Notes: generated by a model not told the origin, from the sequence alone. Shown: positions 1 to 6,317, numbered from the stretch's first letter. The stretch: 9,680 nt of DNA from Deltaproteobacteria bacterium (GCA_024275855.1 JAJRYL010000355.1:1-9680); one strand, 5' to 3'. Numbers and translations: made by a program.

Positions 1-1059
1 TTCTTAGTCTTCGCGCTCTTCGGGTGGAGCCTCACTTACGGCTACTTTCCTCACTACAACCCCGGACTCTCTGAGAGAACTTATGTCGTCATCGGCTTCT
101 CTTCGGCTCTTCTGATATTTGCCTGCGTGCTTATTCACGAGCTTTCGCACTCCTATGTCTCCAACTCTCTGGGCCTTGAGATCAAACGAATAACTCTCTT
201 TATCTTCGGTGGAGTGGCCGAGATGACGAAAGAGCCGGATACGGCAAAAGCCGAACTGAAGATAGCTATCGCAGGCCCAATAGCGAGCGCGCTGCTCGCC
301 CTGTTCTTCTATTTTTTAGCTAAAGTCGCTGAAACACCCGACCCGTCCGCAGCGGAAGCGATGCTTACGTACTTAGCCCTTATTAACGGCATGCTCTGCG
401 TCTTCAACCTGATACCGGGTTTTCCGCTCGACGGCGGACGAATTCTTCGCGCGCTCTGGTGGGGTTATACCGGAGACTTGAACAGCGCGACACGCGCGGC
501 AAGCCGCATAGGTGTGGGCTTTGCTCTTGTACTGATCGTTTTGGGTTTTATGCAGATCTTTTCAGGAAACATCATCGGCGGACTATGGGCCGTTCTAATA
601 GGCTTTTTTATTCAACGAGCGGCTGAGGGCGGCTACCGGCAGTTACAGTACACCGAGGCCCTCGCCGGCATCTATGTGAAGGACGTAATGTCGAAAGAGA
701 TAATCTGTATTCCCGCCGACCTTACCCTGAAAGAGGCCATAGACCAATACTTCCTAATCCATCACCATGTAAGCTTTCCGGTGCTTTCAGGCTCATTGCC
801 TGTTGGGCTGATTACGCTCAATAAGATAAGGAGCCTCGGCCACGAGAAGTGGAGAGAGACAACGGTAAAAGAGGCTATGGAGCCGCTCAATACCATCGCC
901 ATACTCTCCCCCGATACAAAATTGATAGAGGCGATAAAGGTGATCGCAAAAGGAACACTCGGCAGGGTGCCTGTGGTGGAGAACGAAAAGGTAATAGGCA
1001 TGCTTACAAGAGGAGACGTAATGCGGAGGCTGGAACTGAATTCTATTCTTAAAGAATAA
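1..1059 (+). CDS. Site-2 protease family (M50) membrane metalloprotease with two C-terminal CBS domains, 5' end cut off
   Basis: The reading frame is open from the window edge, so the N-terminus is missing; 352 residues are visible. Counted from the edge, H46-E47-L-S-H50 is the zinc-binding HExxH motif in a membrane segment, and the second motif NLIPGFPLDGGR follows near residues 136-147, with D144 the expected third zinc ligand. Hydrophobic segments surround both motifs and another lies near 173-203. A CBS pair occupies about 224-345, with repeats starting at VKDVMS and VKEAME and ending in a typical IGMLTRGDV. This is the standard layout of S2P/M50 proteins with CBS domains, which cleave membrane-embedded substrates; the CBS pair probably senses an adenosyl ligand. 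Family members run to roughly 370-390 residues, so about 20-40 residues are lost. The GTG at 127 is internal to the protein, not a start. The substrate is unknown. Confidence 0.93.
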   Translation, partial: FLVFALFGWSLTYGYFPHYNPGLSERTYVVIGFSSALLIFACVLIHELSHSYVSNSLGLEIKRITLFIFGGVAEMTKEPDTAKAELKIAIAGPIASALLALFFYFLAKVAETPDPSAAEAMLTYLALINGMLCVFNLIPGFPLDGGRILRALWWGYTGDLNSATRAASRIGVGFALVLIVLGFMQIFSGNIIGGLWAVLIGFFIQRAAEGGYRQLQYTEALAGIYVKDVMSKEIICIPADLTLKEAIDQYFLIHHHVSFPVLSGSLPVGLITLNKIRSLGHEKWRETTVKEAMEPLNTIAILSPDTKLIEAIKVIAKGTLGRVPVVENEKVIGMLTRGDVMRRLELNSILKE

Positions 1060-1137
1060 AACAGAGCGGCTGTGGTTATGAGAGGCAAACGGGGCCAAAC
1101 CATAACTCCTCGGTCTACGGTCTGTTTTTCGTTTTTT
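1058..1137 (+). terminator. Terminator-like hairpin after the S2P gene
   Basis: Directly after the stop codon, AAAACAGA (1058-1065) is complementary to TCTGTTTT (1121-1128). Inside it GTTATG (1075-1080) pairs with CATAAC (1101-1106), and GGC (1084-1086) can pair with GCC (1094-1096). A T-run at 1132-1137 follows. The A-rich left arm and T-rich right arm would let it work in both directions, which suits its place between converging genes (S2P rightward, M81 leftward). The stem is long and interrupted, so it is a candidate rather than a textbook terminator. Confidence 0.5.
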
Positions 1138-1434
1138 AAAGATCAACTAAGTACTTAGAGCTACGATAAGAGTTCTGCATATTATGCTATTTTATGCCTG
1201 TTCCGCATGGTTTGGGCACAATTTCGTCACGGTTGAGATATTATCTCTTTTATAAGTTCACCTACTAACCCTCAGTGTTAAGGAAATCTTAGAATTATCG
1301 ATTTCCAGTAGAGGGTATCAAAACTGTTAGACCTGTTTCTTTCGAAGTAGGTAGGTCGGTTTACGGGTCTTGCTTTTGTTAAAGAGAGAACCGCACCTAC
1401 CCCATAGTATATCTTTAGGCAAACTAAGAAGAAA
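1138..1434. other. Non-coding stretch between converging genes, with palindromes
   Basis: I see no gene here. It holds a perfect 12-bp palindrome CTAAGTACTTAG (1147-1158), a 13-bp palindrome GAGATA-T-TATCTC (1235-1247), and the long stem at 1350-1401 listed separately. It is visibly richer in A+T than the genes around it. It may be the left junction of the accessory locus. Confidence 0.6.
1350..1401. repeat. 12-bp inverted repeat downstream of the M81 gene
   Basis: GGTAGGT-CGGTT (1350-1361) is complementary to AACCG-C-ACCTACC (1389-1401): twelve base pairs with one bulged C at 1394 and a 27-base loop. It begins 33 bases beyond the M81 stop codon, so it could protect or end that transcript. 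It lacks a following T-run on the leftward strand, so it is not a classical intrinsic terminator. Confidence 0.55.
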
Positions 1435-2919
1435 TCAGCTTTCTGACAGGTCTAAGGGAAAAATAGGTCTTGGCACATTACGATATGGCAGCCGGTCATA
1501 ACGCGGGGTGCAGAGCGCGCCACTGTCACAGACTATTATTTGTCCAGAAAGCGGTTCGAACGCAGCGCGAAAGTGTTGCATCGACTTTATCGCCACGACA
1601 TGTTTGTTCTGCGGGTCGATACCAAATGCTTTAAATTGCTGTAAATCAAGTATTTGCCGGGGGATGGTGACCACCAATATCTCAATGCCGCCTACGCGAA
1701 TGACGGCACTGGGCCCGAAACTGCCGTGGAGCCCGTGGATCATCAGACCATCGCCCGTAAAATGCCCGTCGCTCAGAGAGACTAATTCGGCCTCTACAGC
1801 AAGCGGGCCACCACCGAAGTCGGGATCGGTCCGGCCACCAAGCGTAATATGAATACGTTTACCAACAACAGCAGTCTGTAGAGCCTGTACGGCCTCGCCA
1901 TCCACCATGGGGGCAAAGCAGGCATTTTTCACGTCCGCATCGAGTAGTGCTCGTAACAGTTCAGTTGAATCGCCATAACCACCGGCGCCAGGGTTATCTG
2001 CATAATCGGCAATAACCAGCGGCCCCTTGTCCGGCTTGTAAGTCACAGCAATCGCTGCCGTCTCGTCAACGCTTAGATATTCGTTGAGCACCTCAAAGCG
2101 GCGGTTCCAAATATCATCAGCAATCTTTTCAGCGAAAGCTGCGTGCGCTGTAAAATCTCCCTGTCCGCTCACTAATACCGTCGGTCCAATCGTGGCGACA
2201 TCGGCACTGGCAAAACCGGCGTTTATGCTCACGGCAAATACGTCTGCCTGCTCCTCATAGGCGCGCGCCGCTGCAATGCGTTCGATCATCGGGCCGATGT
2301 CGGTGCGCCCACTGTTGACTTCTTCAAGCATAGGGCGGCTGATTCGGATGGTGCGCGGCTCGATTTCACAGGCCATTGTTCGCTGGAGAATGTCTCCAGC
2401 CTGACGTCCTGTGTCACGCATATCAATATGCGGGTATGTTTTGAACGAAACGATGATATTTGCCAGCTCGCACATCTGCTCGCTAACATTTGCATGCGGA
2501 TCAAGTGTGATAGCAATAGGCACTTCATTGCCCACAACATTCCGAATACGCCGCAGCAATTCGCCTTCACCATCTTCGCAGAAGTCAAGACCCATGGCAC
2601 CGTGTAAACCGAGCAGCACTCCGTCGAATAGATATTTTTTTAGGCTGGCAAGAATCGGCTCACAGAGCCAGTCAAACGCCTTGCGCCTGACTTTACCACT
2701 CGGCCCGGCAGCGGAACTAAGAACGTGAGTGACTTGCCAGTTATGCTCACGACCGGCATCAAGGAAGCCGGCAAGTTCGGTATTCTCGGCGCCGCGCTCT
2801 TTGATGGCTACCGCGCCCATCATGGCATAACGGGCCATGAATGCATCTTTTCCGGTTTTATGTAGGCTGAACGTATTGGTTTCATGGGAAATTTCAGCAG
2901 TCAGTACTTTGAAACTCAT
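1435..2919 (-). CDS. M81 family metallopeptidase (MlrC-like, DUF1485)
   Basis: A 494-residue protein, the usual length for the M81 family, whose best known member MlrC hydrolyses linearised microcystin and its tetrapeptide. Visible family marks: HETNTF at residues 12-17, LHGAM at 105-109, DPHAN at 140-144 and PHIDM at 163-167 (the Asp/His residues expected to bind zinc), DNPGAGGYGD at 308-317 in the C-terminal MlrC domain, and the family ending YRNVPRPIFPLD at 479-490. I chose the ATG at 2919 because family proteins begin a few residues before the HETNTF motif. The frame stays open upstream to ATGs at 3012 and 3042, adding a hydrophobic stretch that could be a signal sequence; no start has a clear Shine-Dalgarno sequence. 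The gene is divergent from the DUF1611/racemase operon. The true substrate is unknown; a peptide with D-residues is inferred from the neighbours. Confidence 0.92.
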   Translation of the reverse strand: MSFKVLTAEISHETNTFSLHKTGKDAFMARYAMMGAVAIKERGAENTELAGFLDAGREHNWQVTHVLSSAAGPSGKVRRKAFDWLCEPILASLKKYLFDGVLLGLHGAMGLDFCEDGEGELLRRIRNVVGNEVPIAITLDPHANVSEQMCELANIIVSFKTYPHIDMRDTGRQAGDILQRTMACEIEPRTIRISRPMLEEVNSGRTDIGPMIERIAAARAYEEQADVFAVSINAGFASADVATIGPTVLVSGQGDFTAHAAFAEKIADDIWNRRFEVLNEYLSVDETAAIAVTYKPDKGPLVIADYADNPGAGGYGDSTELLRALLDADVKNACFAPMVDGEAVQALQTAVVGKRIHITLGGRTDPDFGGGPLAVEAELVSLSDGHFTGDGLMIHGLHGSFGPSAVIRVGGIEILVVTIPRQILDLQQFKAFGIDPQNKHVVAIKSMQHFRAAFEPLSGQIIVCDSGALCTPRYDRLPYRNVPRPIFPLDLSES

Positions 2920-3207
2920 GGTAAAATCCGTGCAGGTTAGAGAAAAAAGAAGGAACGACGTAAATATTAAGGTGGAACGTGCCTGCCTGTTCGAAAAGCC
3001 TTCGCCGCTCATCAAGAACCGGCAAGGTTTATGATATACCATCCAGACAATTGTATTTTTTTCTTTTCCGTTCCGTACGTATGAAGCTGACTTTGTACGG
3101 CATGTTATGTAACAGGTATTGCGGTATATCCACTAACTGTTTATTTTTCAGTTTTTATTGAACAATTTATGCCAAGATGTGTTATTATATTAGTTCAAGC
3201 ACACCTC
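2920..3207. promoter_or_regulatory. Divergent control region between M81 and the DUF1611 operon, with operator-like palindromes
   Basis: This part of the 405-base gap between the two divergent start codons is where both promoters should lie. Two symmetrical sites stand out: CCGTAC (3073-3078) with GTACGG (3095-3100), and the 12-bp palindrome TGTTA-TG-TAACA (3103-3114), a form common for dimeric repressors. A rightward promoter of moderate quality may be TTGAAC (3158-3163) with TATTAT (3183-3188), but the 19-base spacer is long. A perfect TATAAT reads leftward at 3189-3184 but has no good -35. No regulator gene is present in the window. Confidence 0.4.
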
Positions 3208-3250
3208 GCGGAAATTTACTTCCGCAGCATCCAACCTTAGTTGGGACAAC
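3208..3250 (+). promoter_or_regulatory. Structured 5' leader, upstream hairpins
   Basis: GCGGAA (3208-3213) and TTCCGC (3220-3225) form a 6-bp stem with a 6-base loop. Just after it, CCAAC (3231-3235) pairs with GTTGG (3240-3244), while GTTG (3240-3243) can instead pair with CAAC (3247-3250). The last two helices exclude each other. Together with the hairpin at 3293-3319 they make the leader of the DUF1611 gene mostly double-stranded. I do not recognise a known riboswitch class. Confidence 0.4.
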
Positions 3251-3292
3251 TCGTTGACAATCGGCTAATATTGGTCGGCACGATCTCGTCGC

Positions 3293-3319
3293 CTCCTCTG
3301 AGAATAGTACTCAAAGGAG
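3293..3319 (+). promoter_or_regulatory. Hairpin that sequesters the Shine-Dalgarno sequence of the DUF1611 gene
   Basis: CTCCTCTGAG (3293-3302) pairs with CTCAAAGGAG (3310-3319) around a 7-base loop, AATAGTA. Nine of ten positions pair; the only mismatch is C3298 against A3314. The right arm contains the whole ribosome binding site AAAGGAG (3313-3319), which sits five bases before the ATG at 3325. In this fold the ribosome cannot reach the site, so translation should depend on opening the stem. This is the layout of translational riboswitches, RNA thermometers and protein- or leader-controlled mRNAs; which one applies cannot be told from the sequence. Confidence 0.65.
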
Positions 3320-3324
3320 TAGCT

Positions 3325-4524
3325 ATGTTAATCGTACCGCCCGTTGTCTCTTCGACCGCGTCTGCACACACACTCAAATTTGTTGCACAAAAACAAGAGG
3401 TGAAAACCTTACCATTTCGCGCCACGGAAGACAAGCCGCGTGTCGCCACCGCGATCGTCTATTGTGAGGCTAATTTTGGCAAGATTGACGGCAAAACCGC
3501 CAACGGTCTGATCAGGAGCTCAGAGAAATATAAGATCCTTTCGGTTATCGATAGTGAAAGAGCTGGACTTGATACCGGCATGGTCCTCGACAACAAGCCG
3601 AACGCGATTCCCATTTGCCGCGATCTCGCCGACGCACTGGCGCAGGCCGGTTCGGTACCCGACTTCTTTATTTACGGTATGGCACCATCAAGCGGCATGC
3701 TCTCGAAGCACGAGCGTGGCCTAGTGCTTGAGGCGATGAGCCACGGTATGAATATCGTCAACGGCCTGCATGAATTCCTGAATGATGATCCTGTTTTTGC
3801 CGCAGAATGTCTCGCCAGCAATGTTGAGATAATCGATGTCAGAAAACCCCGCGACAAAAAAGATCTACAGATGTTCAGCGGTCGGATCGCCGAAGTCACC
3901 TGCCCGGTTATCGCCGTATTGGGAACCGACTGCGCTATCGGCAAACGCACAACGGCCAACATAATTACCAGTGCCCTCAATGAGTCGGGGATCAAAACAG
4001 TGATGATCGGTACCGGTCAGACCGGTTTAATGCAGGGCGCACGCTACGGGGTTGCGCTCGACGCCGTACCGTCACAATTCTGCGCTGGAGAACTGGAAGC
4101 GACCATCGTCACAGCGTTCGAAATCGAGAGCCCCGATGTCATCATTGTCGAAGGGCAAGGCGCTCTTAGTCATCCTGCCTTCTCCTCCACCTCCTTTATC
4201 CTCCGCGGAAGTTGCCCCAACGGCGTTATCTTACAGCATGCCCCGCGGCGCAGCGTACGCTGCGACTTTAAAAAAATGGCGATGCCGACACCAGCCAGTG
4301 AAATCAATCTTATAGAGACCTTCGCGGAGACAAAAATCATCGGCCTGACGATTAACCACGAGCAGATGAGTGACATAGAAGTGAGTGCAGCAATCACACA
4401 GTATGAGCAGGAACTCGGTATTCCAGTCACAGATGCACTGACCCGGTCGCCCGAACGTCTGGTAAAAATGGTTCTGGCTGCCTTCCCAAATCTCAAGAAT
4501 AAACAGACGCTCAGTATATTATGA
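3325..4524 (+). CDS. DUF1611 / DgcN-family P-loop protein (probable amino-acid N-acyltransferase)
   Basis: A 399-residue protein. The N-terminal Rossmann-like part of the family starts near residue 40 (AIVYCEANFGKIDGKTANGL) and the P-loop-like C-terminal domain starts near 193 with G200-TDCAIGK-R-T-T, followed by GTGQTG at 229-234 and EGQGALSHPA at 276-285. This matches the DUF1611 family, one member of which, DgcN, is described as an N-acetyltransferase in D-glutamate catabolism; the fold resembles dethiobiotin synthetase-like P-loop enzymes. The first 38 residues are longer than I expect for the family. The start at 3325 is chosen for its strong AAAGGAG five bases upstream; a TTG at 3241 is open in frame but has no binding site. 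It overlaps the racemase by ATGA, so the two are translationally coupled. The exact substrate is inferred from context only. Confidence 0.88.
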   Translation: MLIVPPVVSSTASAHTLKFVAQKQEVKTLPFRATEDKPRVATAIVYCEANFGKIDGKTANGLIRSSEKYKILSVIDSERAGLDTGMVLDNKPNAIPICRDLADALAQAGSVPDFFIYGMAPSSGMLSKHERGLVLEAMSHGMNIVNGLHEFLNDDPVFAAECLASNVEIIDVRKPRDKKDLQMFSGRIAEVTCPVIAVLGTDCAIGKRTTANIITSALNESGIKTVMIGTGQTGLMQGARYGVALDAVPSQFCAGELEATIVTAFEIESPDVIIVEGQGALSHPAFSSTSFILRGSCPNGVILQHAPRRSVRCDFKKMAMPTPASEINLIETFAETKIIGLTINHEQMSDIEVSAAITQYEQELGIPVTDALTRSPERLVKMVLAAFPNLKNKQTLSIL

Positions 4525-5606
4525 CCGCCCCGCGGCTTGGAATCGACCTCGACAAAATATGTCATAACGCCCGCATACTGGTTGAGCGCCTTGGCAAGCA
4601 TGGTATCTCGGTGACCGGCGTGACCAAGGCAACCCTCGGCTCCGCTGAGATTGCCGTTGCGTTGCTTGAAGCAGGGGTAAAAAGACTTGGGGACTCGCGC
4701 ATCGAAAATATTGAAGCGATGCGGCTTGCACACGTTCCTGCATCGATGACACTGATACGTTCACCGATGCTGAGTCAGGCGAAACGGGTCGTCAGACATG
4801 CCGATGTAAGCTGCAACACCGAAATCGCGGTTATCCAAAAACTCTCGTTCGAAGCCCAAAAGGCAGATCGTAATCACGGGGTGATTCTCATGGTTGAACT
4901 TGGAGACCTGCGTGAAGGAATCATGCCGGATGACCTGATGCAGACCGTACGAAAGACGCTTAGCTTGCCGAATATCGTGTTTAAAGGTATCGGCACCAAC
5001 CTCGCATGCCGTAGTGGAGTCTCTCCTGATGGCGACAATATGGCAATACTATCTGAGCTTGCGGACTCTATCGAGGCGACATTAGGGCTTACGGTAGAGA
5101 TTGTATCGGGAGGGAACTCTGCCAATATAGAGTGGGCGCTGAGCGGCGCAAAGATTGGCCGGATCAACGATCTCCGCCTTGGTGAAGCGATCCTTCTTGG
5201 ATGCGAAACCCTTCATAGGCAACCTATCGACGGACTGCATACCGATGCGATCACGCTGTGTGCCGAAGTGATCGAAGCAAAGAGTAAACCATCGAAACCA
5301 TCGGGCAGGATCGCGCAAAACGCGTTCGGTGAGGCTCCACCAGTCACAGACCGGGGTCTGGTAACACAAGCCATTCTTGCTGTCGGACAGCAGGATATTG
5401 ACCCGTCCGGCCTGCAAGCACCTATCGGAATCGAGGTCATGGGAGCCAGTAGTGACCACCTCATACTGGAGACTGACTGCTTTGAGCTATCGGTCGGCGC
5501 AGAAGTGGTCTTCCAATTGAACTACAGCGCGCTTGTCCGTGCCATGACGTCCCCCTTTGTCACCAAGGTTATGAAATCTTCATCAACAGATTATTACCCA
5601 CGTTGA
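4521..5606 (+). CDS. Alanine/ornithine racemase family PLP-dependent enzyme (fold III, YhfX/ornithine-racemase-like)
   Basis: A 361-residue protein with the alanine-racemase-type TIM barrel at the N-terminus. It opens LGIDLDKICHNAR, and K36 in VTGVTKAT is the expected lysine that holds pyridoxal phosphate. GDSRIENIE (57-65), MVELGDLREGI (124-134), SGGNSAN (196-202, phosphate grip) and RLGEAILLG (219-227) follow the pattern of ornithine racemase and its relatives, and the length fits that group rather than classical Alr. It should interconvert an L- and a D-amino acid in the cytoplasm; the substrate cannot be read from the sequence. Its ATG overlaps the stop of the DUF1611 gene (ATGA at 4521-4524) and has no Shine-Dalgarno sequence of its own, so it depends on reinitiation. 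Its own stop TGA overlaps an ATG (TGATG, 5604-5608), pointing to a further gene downstream. Confidence 0.9.
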   Translation: MTAPRLGIDLDKICHNARILVERLGKHGISVTGVTKATLGSAEIAVALLEAGVKRLGDSRIENIEAMRLAHVPASMTLIRSPMLSQAKRVVRHADVSCNTEIAVIQKLSFEAQKADRNHGVILMVELGDLREGIMPDDLMQTVRKTLSLPNIVFKGIGTNLACRSGVSPDGDNMAILSELADSIEATLGLTVEIVSGGNSANIEWALSGAKIGRINDLRLGEAILLGCETLHRQPIDGLHTDAITLCAEVIEAKSKPSKPSGRIAQNAFGEAPPVTDRGLVTQAILAVGQQDIDPSGLQAPIGIEVMGASSDHLILETDCFELSVGAEVVFQLNYSALVRAMTSPFVTKVMKSSSTDYYPR

Positions 5607-6015
5607 TGCAGAAAATCATTCAACCAAGCTGGACGCTCTTTCTGCAAAGCCCAACCTCACACTCACAACCGATCTAACAGACATAGAAAATAGAGACCTG
5701 TTTAGCACTGCCTACTCTATATTAGTACGGATATTTTGTTCATTTCTGGAAGGTGAACCGATTGATCTAACTGAAAAAGAGTTACGGGCGTTTGCCGAGT
5801 CTGAAGGCATAAGCACTGTAGCCGGTGGTCTTAACTATACTTTCTCGCAATTGGCCTTTCAGTCTACGATTCTGGTGCTGCTTGATAAGATCAGCCAAGG
5901 AGACTATAAGGCAATCTTCAAGACTGTAACTGTTGATAAGTCCTTGCTCTATAACGAAGACGTAAAAAAGAGGATGACAGAGGCACAGATAACAGGAGAT
6001 ACCAGTTTTTTTTAA
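5606..6015 (+). pseudogene. Fourth gene of the operon, unrecognised protein, start and body in different frames
   Basis: An open frame from 5575 to the TAA at 6013-6015 gives protein-like sequence with no ATG, GTG or TTG near its beginning. It includes DIENRDLFSTAYSILVRIF, LEGEPIDLTEKELRAFAES and YTFSQLAFQSTILVLLDKI, then a charged tail ending TGDTSFF: helical, with hydrophobic and acidic residues alternating as in a folded soluble protein. The natural start would be the ATG at 5606, overlapping the racemase stop as TGATG, but it lies one frame off and reaches a stop at 5675 after 23 codons (MQKIIQPSWTL...). A single -1 shift between them would join both into about 136 residues. Explanations are a recent inactivating indel, a sequencing error, a programmed shift, or a non-standard start. 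I do not recognise the family. Confidence 0.55.
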
Positions 6016-6109
6016 AAAACTTGCCAAGTTCTGTTCGTCACAGTCAGGCAGACAAAAAAATACAGGCCAAGCGACTGGAACGTAAGTGCCTGACCTGTAT
6101 ATATTTTCT
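6016..6109. repeat. Cluster of interlocking inverted repeats after the fourth gene
   Basis: AACTT-GCC-AAGTT (6018-6030) is a small hairpin. TCAGGCA (6044-6050) is complementary to TGCCTGA (6087-6093), and ATACAGG (6060-6066) to CCTGTAT (6094-6100). These two pairings cross each other, so they would form a pseudoknot or alternate. CAGGC at 6063-6067 can also compete for GCCTG at 6088-6092. The A-run before 6060 and the ATATTTT after 6100 extend the second stem and would suit a terminator for the operon. Confidence 0.45.
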
Positions 6110-6240
6110 TGGTAGCGGGGAGAGGGTTATCTCGTCCGTCCCTGGACTCGACCCTTTTAGTATCCACGCCTTGGGACGTGGATATTCCATTTTGCTATCG
6201 TGCAAAATGGCCGAACCTGCGACCCGCTGATTATGAGAAC
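6110..6240. other. Four-stem, tRNA-like structured element
   Basis: A closing stem AGCGGG/CCCGCT (6114-6119 with 6223-6228) encloses three hairpins. These are GGGT/ACCC with GTCC/GGAC inside it (6124-6127, 6134-6137, 6144-6147, 6151-6154); the perfect 8-bp TATCCACG/CGTGGATA (6161-6168 with 6177-6184); and the perfect 9-bp CCATTTTGC/GCAAAATGG (6187-6195 with 6202-6210). Read leftward, the element contains CTCATAA (6237-6231), the form of a CAU anticodon loop, continues into GGTCGCAGGTTCG (6225-6213) like the variable and T-arm region of a tRNA, and ends CCCCGCTACCA (6120-6110) like a tRNA 3' end. No matching D-arm or 5' acceptor strand is present, so this is not an intact tRNA. It may be an interrupted or decayed tRNA, an attachment-site remnant, or an unknown structured RNA. 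Confidence 0.5.
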
Positions 6241-6289
6241 GATTCCCGTAAAAGAACCGTGGGCAAACCCCGAAAATCTAACACCGTCA
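6241..6289. other. Short non-coding stretch
   Basis: No gene is seen. GGG-CAAA-CCC (6261-6270) could form a small hairpin. It separates the tRNA-like element from the AT-rich hairpin behind the EamA gene. Confidence 0.4.
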
Positions 6290-6317
6290 TTTTATAATCA
6301 CCGGGATAATTATAAAA
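6290..6317 (-). terminator. AT-rich hairpin abutting the EamA stop codon
   Basis: TTTTATAAT (6290-6298) and ATTATAAAA (6309-6317) are perfectly complementary over 9 bp with a 10-base loop. The hairpin starts at the base after the EamA stop codon (6318-6320). The stem has no G or C and no separate T-run follows, so termination is only a possibility. Confidence 0.35.

Noticed and set aside
3254..3282. Perfect TTGACA as a -35 box for the DUF1611 operon
   Set aside because: No acceptable -10 lies 16-18 bases downstream (the sequence there is GGCACG-like), and a start here would cut off the upstream leader hairpins.
3241..3324. TTG start extending the DUF1611 protein by 28 residues
   Set aside because: It has no ribosome binding site, the added residues are not family-like, and the ATG at 3325 has a strong AAAGGAG five bases upstream.
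4170..4764. Leftward frames opposite the DUF1611/racemase junction
   Set aside because: They are antisense shadows of two well-supported genes with clear family motifs.
6110..6240. Intact tRNA gene on the leftward strand
   Set aside because: The anticodon-loop and T-arm-like parts are there, but no D-arm, no matching 5' anticodon stem and no normal T-loop can be drawn, and the spacing is far too long.
6021..6297. Two short rightward reading frames over the hairpin region
   Set aside because: Their translations look random and run straight through strong inverted repeats; no ribosome binding sites are seen.
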